A stretch of DNA of 64,000 bases from Runella zeae DSM 19591 (lineage in GTDB: Bacteria > Bacteroidota > Bacteroidia > Cytophagales > Spirosomataceae), in the NCBI RefSeq assembly GCF_000423565.1, contig NZ_AUIF01000034.1, forward strand, positions 62,001 through 126,000, in the 5' to 3' direction. Below, in pieces: positions 59,848-64,000 of the stretch. Position numbers and translations under genes: made by a program. The number at the start of each line of letters is the position of its first letter. Position 1 is the stretch's first letter. The notes below the pieces were generated by a model that made no database searches, was not told the origin of the DNA, and saw only the letters and a program-made list of their open reading frames with translations.

Positions 59848-60915
59848 TTACGCTTTCAAAACCCATCCAAAAGGATCTTCGGCGTTGCCAGTACGGATGT
59901 CGGTCAAAAATGCCTTTACTTTAGCCACAAATGACTCCTCGGTCACGGCAGGAAGCTCATAGTCTACACCTTCGTAACCAATTACCCCAAATGGCGATAC
60001 CACTACTGCGGTACCTGCTCCAAATGCGGCTTCTAAGCGGTTTTCTTTAAGGGCGTCGATGATTTCTTGGACAGATACCTTGCGCTCTTCTACTGCTATA
60101 CCCCAGTGACGCGCAATATCTACGATGCTGTTGCGCGTGACACCGTTGAGAATCGTATCCGACACTGCGGGCGTGATGAGCTTGCCATCCATGAAAAACA
60201 TGACATTCATAGTACCCGACTCTTCCACAAACGCGTGGTCGCGGGCATCGGTCCAGATGATTTGGTCATAGCCTTGCTGTTGGGCAAGACGAGCCGGGTA
60301 CAACGACCCACCATAATTTCCGGCGCATTTGGCGGCACCTACTCCGCCTTCAGCGGCGCGAATATAGTGCTGTTCTACTTTTACGCGAGGAGGCTTGGCG
60401 TAGTATTTACCTACAGGGCCCGTAAATATGATAAACTTGTAAGTATCAGAGGGTTTTACACCGATATAGGCGTCGGTCGAAAACATATAAGGGCGGATAT
60501 ACAAAGAAGCATCAGGAGTAGTAGGTACCCAAGCGGCATCCATACGGAGCAATTCGGTAAGTCCTCCCATAAAAATTTCTTCAGGGATTTCGGGCATACA
60601 CATCCGAGTCGCCGATTTGTTGAAGCGTGCCAAGTTGTCTAACGGACGAAACATCAGCACTTCGCCAGCGTCGTTTTTATAAGCTTTCATTCCTTCAAAA
60701 ATCGCTTGTCCGTAGTGAAGAGCGGCAGTGGCAGGGCTGAGGCTGAGGTTGGCGTAGGGTACGATTTGGAGATTTGTCCATTCGCCGTTGATATAATCCG
60801 CGACAAACATATGGTCTGAATAATGGCGACCAAATACCAAATTTTCGAAATCTACTTCATGGAGGCGCGAAGCTTCTACGCGTGTTATTTCCATGGCCAA
60901 AGTGTCCGTTGTCAT
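59848..60915 (-). CDS. ilvE: Branched-chain-amino-acid aminotransferase
   Basis: 355 aa from ATG 60915, the family start; the longer frame adds 27 unlike residues. Motifs: SLSPATAALHYGQAIFEGMK, FRPLDNLARFNKSATRMCMP, LYIRPYMFSTDAYIGVKPSD, the PLP-binding Lys in GGVGAAKCAGNYGGSLYPAR and EESGTMNVMFFMDGKLITPA, GVTRNSIVDIARHWG, EAAFGAGTAVVVSP. The protein belongs to fold-type IV. It makes or degrades leucine, isoleucine and valine with glutamate. The IlvD/Edd-type gene nearby is not part of this pathway (see there). Confidence 0.94.
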   Translation of the reverse strand: MTTDTLAMEITRVEASRLHEVDFENLVFGRHYSDHMFVADYINGEWTNLQIVPYANLSLSPATAALHYGQAIFEGMKAYKNDAGEVLMFRPLDNLARFNKSATRMCMPEIPEEIFMGGLTELLRMDAAWVPTTPDASLYIRPYMFSTDAYIGVKPSDTYKFIIFTGPVGKYYAKPPRVKVEQHYIRAAEGGVGAAKCAGNYGGSLYPARLAQQQGYDQIIWTDARDHAFVEESGTMNVMFFMDGKLITPAVSDTILNGVTRNSIVDIARHWGIAVEERKVSVQEIIDALKENRLEAAFGAGTAVVVSPFGVIGYEGVDYELPAVTEESFVAKVKAFLTDIRTGNAEDPFGWVLKA

Positions 60916-61048
60916 TGTGATTGGTGGTTTACTGTATGTGAGTTGACTAAAATTAGTTGTCAATGCAAATATTTTTATTTTTATGGAAAAACCCAAAAAA
61001 ATAGGACTATACTTACTGAAAATAACTAAAATAGATAGAATCTAAGGA

Positions 61049-61606
61049 CTATTGTTTGCTTTTGCGGCCTGCCCATTTGATTTCTTCTACTCCCAATTCT
61101 TGTGCCATTTTGCGAGAAAGTACAAATAAATAATCAGAGAGGCGATTGAGGTACCGAATCACGACTGATTCTACCGGTTCGGTTTGGTTGAGTGCCACCG
61201 TGAGGCGTTCGGCGCGGCGGCAGACAGTACGCGCCACGTGAGCAAACGATACCGACTCATGCCCCCCTGGCAAAATAAAGGCTCTCATGGGTTCGAGTAC
61301 AAGATTCATTTCATCCATTGCTAGTTCTAGGGCGGTGATATCTTCTTCATGAAGGTCAGGGATAAAATGTTTTTTGTTGTCAGGCTCAGAGGCCAAAATG
61401 GAACCAATCGTAAAAAGCCTATCTTGGATATATTTCAAGAAATCGCGCCGAGGTAGATTGACCTCTTGGTCGCGTACCAATCCGATGTAGGCATTCAGCT
61501 CATCTACCGTTCCGTAAGTATCAATTCGCAAATCAGCTTTGCTAAGACGTGTTCCACCTACCAAAGAGGTAGAGCCTTGATCGCCCGTTTTAGTGTATAT
61601 TTTCAT
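61049..61606 (-). CDS. Cob(I)yrinic acid a,c-diamide adenosyltransferase (PduO type)
   Basis: 185 aa. KIYTKTGDQGSTSLVGGTRL is the P-loop-like N-terminus of PduO-type ATP:cob(I)alamin adenosyltransferases; DLRIDTYGTVDELNAYIGLV and FILPGGHESVSFAHVARTVC, RRAERLTVALNQ, and YLNRLSDYLFVLSRKMAQEL carry the ATP- and corrin-binding residues. It attaches the adenosyl group to reduced cobalamin. No cobalamin genes are next to it. Leftward gene, 133 bp from ilvE. Confidence 0.93.
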   Translation of the reverse strand: MKIYTKTGDQGSTSLVGGTRLSKADLRIDTYGTVDELNAYIGLVRDQEVNLPRRDFLKYIQDRLFTIGSILASEPDNKKHFIPDLHEEDITALELAMDEMNLVLEPMRAFILPGGHESVSFAHVARTVCRRAERLTVALNQTEPVESVVIRYLNRLSDYLFVLSRKMAQELGVEEIKWAGRKSKQ

Positions 61607-62039
61607 AAAGTATTACGGGCGTCTTGCCCATTAATAAAGATAAGATGCCTAAAATCAAAGTATCCGCATTCACCCAAAGATACTGCTGAAAAGCATTCGC
61701 AGAGGGCTTATTAATTAACAAACTCGTGCATTAAAGGGTTTTAAATTTAGAACTCTTGTCGCAATATATTGGTAATCAACGCTAATAGAATAGTAAAACT
61801 AATGAGCGGCGAAGCCACAGCAATCAATGAGTATGCGTAAATCAACTTTTTTGTAAATGACAGATAAAGGTAGTTGGAGATTCAGTAAATTGATTTATCG
61901 AAAAATACATTTTCTTCCCCCAAGCCACCACTATTAGATTTTGTACTTCTATGCCTTTTATAAGGCAATACAGGGCTTGTTACCTGATAACTTATCAGAG
62001 TGTCACTACAAACGGTGCATTTGCACCTTTCACAATTAA
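61607..62039. other. Intergenic leader region of the IlvD/Edd gene with three palindromes
   Basis: About 430 bp without coding potential. Close to the ATG lie three consecutive dyads: TGCCTT-TTAT-AAGGCA at 61952-61967, CTGATAA-C-TTATCAG at 61984-61998 and GGTGCA-TT-TGCACC at 62014-62027. They could be binding sites for a sugar-acid-responsive regulator, or leader hairpins. No leader peptide with repeated Leu/Val/Ile codons was seen, arguing against classical ilv attenuation. Confidence 0.4.
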
Positions 62040-63755
62040 ATGGAACAGAAACTCCGCAGCCAAGATTGGTTTGGCAAAGAAGGTAAAGATGGTTTTATTT
62101 ACCGTAGTTGGATGAAAAATCAGGGTCATGCCCCGCATCAATTTAAAGGGAAACCCGTGATTGGTATTTGTAATACGTGGTCGGAAGTGACTCCTTGTAA
62201 TGCTCATTTTCGAGATTTGGCTCAAAGTGTCAAAAATGGGGTGTACGAAGCGGGTGGATTTCCGTTGGAGTTTCCAGTGATGTCGCTTGGAGAGACGCTT
62301 ATTAGGCCTACTGCGATGCTTTATCGTAACCTAGCTAGTATGAGTGTCGAAGAAAGCATCCGAGCCAATCCTTTCGATGCCATTGTATTGCTAACAGGCT
62401 GTGACAAAACTACGCCTTCGCTTATCATGGGCGCGGCCAGCGTAGATTTGCCTACCATTGTATTGCCCGGGGGGCCAATGTTGGCGGGACGTTTTCAAGG
62501 AAAGGCCATTGGGTCGGGCACAGACGTGTGGCGCTTTGCTGATGACCTTAAAACTGGCAAAATGACTCCCGAAGAATTTGAAGAAGCCGAAAGTTGCATG
62601 AGTAGGAGTATTGGTCATTGCTCTACTATGGGGACGGCGTCTACTATGGCCACTATGGCCGAAGCACTAGGGCTGACATTGCCAGGACTTTCGGCAATTC
62701 CTGCGGCAGATTCCCGGAAGAAAATGAATGCTCACCTTACGGGGATGCGTATCGTAGAAATGGTAAAAGAAAACCTCACGCTTTCTAAAATTTTAACCAA
62801 AGAAGCCTTCGAAAATGCCATCATGGCCAATGCCGCTGTGGGGGGGTCTACCAATTTTGTACTTCATTTATTGGCTATTGCTGGAAGGATTGGGGTTGAT
62901 TTGACCCTTGATGATTTTGACCGTGTGGGTTCGCGTATGCCTTTCTTACTCAATGTGATGCCATCTGGTAAATACCTCATGGAAGATTATTTTTATGCAG
63001 GAGGCTTGCAGGTGGTTATCAACGAAATCAAAGAACATTTGCATAAAGATGTAATTACGGTCAATGGTAAGTCGTTGATTGATAATTCGTTAAGTGCTAA
63101 AAACTGGAATCCTGATGTGATTGCTTCAGGACAGCAACCTATCTTAGAAGAAGGAGGAATAGCCGTCATTAAGGGGAATCTTTGTGAGAATGGAGCCGTT
63201 ATTAAGCCTTCAGCGGCATCGCCACATCTTATGAAGCACAAAGGGCGAGCGGTGGTATTTGAAACTATCGAAGATTACCATGCTCGTATCGAAGACCCTG
63301 AACTGGATATAGATGAAACGTGCGTGATGGTCTTGAAAAATGTAGGACCCAAGGGCTATCCTGGCATGCCCGAAGTAGGAAATATGGCACTGCCCAAAAA
63401 ACTATTAGAAAAAGGCATCACCGACATGGTCCGTATTTCTGACGCTCGCATGAGTGGGACGGCATACGGTACTGTCCTCTTACATGCATCGCCCGAAAGT
63501 GCTATTGGGGGAAATTTGGCATTGGTACAAAACGGTGACTTGATTGAAATTGACATCCACGAACGCTACATTCATTGGCATGTTGAGGAAGACGAAATTG
63601 CGCGTCGTAGAGCGGCTTGGAAACCCATCGACTTGGGATACAATCGAGGTCATAACAAACTCTACATTGAGCACGTCACTCAGTCGCATGAGGGCTGTGA
63701 TTTTGATTTCTTAGTAGGAAAATCAGGAAGTGAAGTAAGCCGCGAATCGCATTAG
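62040..63755 (+). CDS. IlvD/Edd-family dehydratase, sugar-acid (L-arabinonate-like) type
   Basis: 571 aa. [2Fe-2S] ligand Cys residues fall at 53 (VTPCNAHF), 121 (TGCDKTTPS) and 194 (GHCSTMGTAST). The N-terminus LRSQDWFGKEGKDGFIYRSW, VIGICNTWSEVTPCNAHFRD, EFPVMSLGETLIRPTAMLYR and GSGTDVWRFADDL match the L-arabinonate/xylonate dehydratase branch, whereas true IlvD has YRSxxxxxGrnxAGARALWRA and IAIVNSFTQFVPGH. So it probably dehydrates an aldonic acid, not the Leu/Ile/Val intermediate, despite ilvE 1 kb away. Its physiological substrate is unknown. No operon partner to the right except the PhnA-domain gene beyond a terminator. Confidence 0.85.
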   Translation: MEQKLRSQDWFGKEGKDGFIYRSWMKNQGHAPHQFKGKPVIGICNTWSEVTPCNAHFRDLAQSVKNGVYEAGGFPLEFPVMSLGETLIRPTAMLYRNLASMSVEESIRANPFDAIVLLTGCDKTTPSLIMGAASVDLPTIVLPGGPMLAGRFQGKAIGSGTDVWRFADDLKTGKMTPEEFEEAESCMSRSIGHCSTMGTASTMATMAEALGLTLPGLSAIPAADSRKKMNAHLTGMRIVEMVKENLTLSKILTKEAFENAIMANAAVGGSTNFVLHLLAIAGRIGVDLTLDDFDRVGSRMPFLLNVMPSGKYLMEDYFYAGGLQVVINEIKEHLHKDVITVNGKSLIDNSLSAKNWNPDVIASGQQPILEEGGIAVIKGNLCENGAVIKPSAASPHLMKHKGRAVVFETIEDYHARIEDPELDIDETCVMVLKNVGPKGYPGMPEVGNMALPKKLLEKGITDMVRISDARMSGTAYGTVLLHASPESAIGGNLALVQNGDLIEIDIHERYIHWHVEEDEIARRRAAWKPIDLGYNRGHNKLYIEHVTQSHEGCDFDFLVGKSGSEVSRESH

Positions 63756-63785
63756 AAGAGCTACGGCATAAAATATTAAAGTCAG

Positions 63786-63823
63786 AACAAGAGCGGCAAG
63801 AATGGGTTTTTGTCGCTCTTGTT
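63786..63823 (+). terminator. Terminator after the dehydratase gene
   Basis: AACAAGAGCGGCAA and its near-complement (one mismatch) around a ~10-nt loop, about 30 bp beyond the stop, followed by GTTTTC. Confidence 0.7.
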
Positions 63824-63909
63824 GTTTTCAAAACTCAAAACTTATGCCTTACTTTGAAGCGGTATAGCTACAAAAGAAGCTTGTTTAGAATTAAAATAAT
63901 AAAATAAAA

Positions 63910-64000
63910 ATGGAAGTAAAAGATAGTAACGGCACTTTACTCAATGATGGTGATTCAGTAAAACTTACTAAAGATTTGAAAGTCAAAGGTTCATCGGTCA
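63910..64000 (+). CDS. PhnA/YjdM-like protein, 5' part only
   Basis: 30 codons are present before the window ends. MEVKDSNGTLLNDGDSVKLT, KDLKVKGSS matches the PhnA C-terminal domain (V-x-D-x-x-G-x-x-L-x-D-G-D-x-V-x-x-[IL]-K-D-L-K-V-K-G-S-S). It begins directly with that domain, lacking the N-terminal zinc ribbon of the Escherichia coli protein; short forms like this occur in Bacteroidota. PhnA itself is not essential for phosphonate use and its function is unclear. Confidence 0.8.
   Translation, partial: MEVKDSNGTLLNDGDSVKLTKDLKVKGSSV

Noticed and set aside
60067-60642. 191-codon ORF antisense to ilvE
   Set aside because: Shadow of a high-confidence aminotransferase gene.
62040-63755. ilvD gene symbol
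   Set aside because: Motifs fit the sugar-acid dehydratase branch, so the symbol would mislead.

Overview
The window reads as a chromosome segment of a Bacteroidota bacterium, most likely of the Cytophagia (Spirosoma/Runella/Dyadobacter-like). The reasons are: many upstream regions carry the Bacteroidota -7 promoter element TAnnTTTG; there are TonB receptors and beta-barrel proteins with carboxypeptidase-regulatory N-termini; and families typical of the phylum are present (DUF4374, DUF4403, LytS/LytTR pairs, BlaI-M56 pairs, PepSY iron-reductase-like proteins, dockerin-like C-termini). The genus assignment is inference.

Layout. 1-6.4 kb: a GH106-type glycosidase (cut by the left edge), a secreted beta-helix protein and an outer-membrane beta-barrel receptor. 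6.6-8.4 kb: a LytS/LytTR two-component pair, divergent from the receptor, with a LytTR-like repeat pair between them. 8.4-10.3 kb: a decayed accessory patch holding a 5'-truncated HEPN gene, an overlapping small unknown gene, an orphan DUF1778 antitoxin with its own inverted repeat, an unknown gene and a cluster of small palindromes. 10.3-12.6 kb: BlaI repressor, M56 metallopeptidase and OmpH-like protein behind a perfect 24-bp palindrome. 12.6-20.9 kb: a stress gene cluster (SDR, KTSC, two YciE/DUF892 proteins, HPII-type catalase, Rcp-like response regulator, PncC/CinA) with a broken glycosyltransferase-9 gene. 21.2-27.2 kb: an iron/siderophore uptake locus (PepSY protein, DUF4374 lipoprotein, TonB receptor) divergent from an AraC/PchR-like regulator. 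27.4-29.6 kb: SGNH-family lipoprotein, a small lipoprotein and degenerate coding remnants. 29.7-35.6 kb: a phosphate locus (pstBACS plus a D-Ala-D-Ala-ligase-like ATP-grasp gene, and a phytase-like esterase lipoprotein), with two candidate PHO boxes sharing one motif.

36-43.6 kb: tRNA-Phe, a large membrane protein overlapping a TPR-like lipoprotein, a CpcT/CpeT-family protein and a cysteine desulfurase whose start codon abuts a terminator. 43.6-53.5 kb: a CotH-kinase protein with six Ig-like repeats, rbfA, pheA (chorismate mutase-prephenate dehydratase), a YitT-family protein, csaA-like tRNA-binding protein, GH20 hexosaminidase and a DUF4403 protein. 53.6-64 kb: RNase P RNA, an OmpA-family protein, metallophosphoesterase, TPR histidine kinase, DoxX-like membrane protein, branched-chain aminotransferase, cob(I)alamin adenosyltransferase, an IlvD/Edd-family dehydratase that looks like the sugar-acid type rather than true IlvD, and the start of a PhnA-domain gene.

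No complete mobile element, CRISPR array or prophage was seen. The most unusual material is regulatory (the BlaI palindrome, the PHO boxes, AraC-type tandem repeats, the terminator touching the iscS-type start), together with the ATP-grasp ligase inside the pst operon and the HEPN remnant. Protein family calls rest on recognised motifs in the translations; no database search was run.
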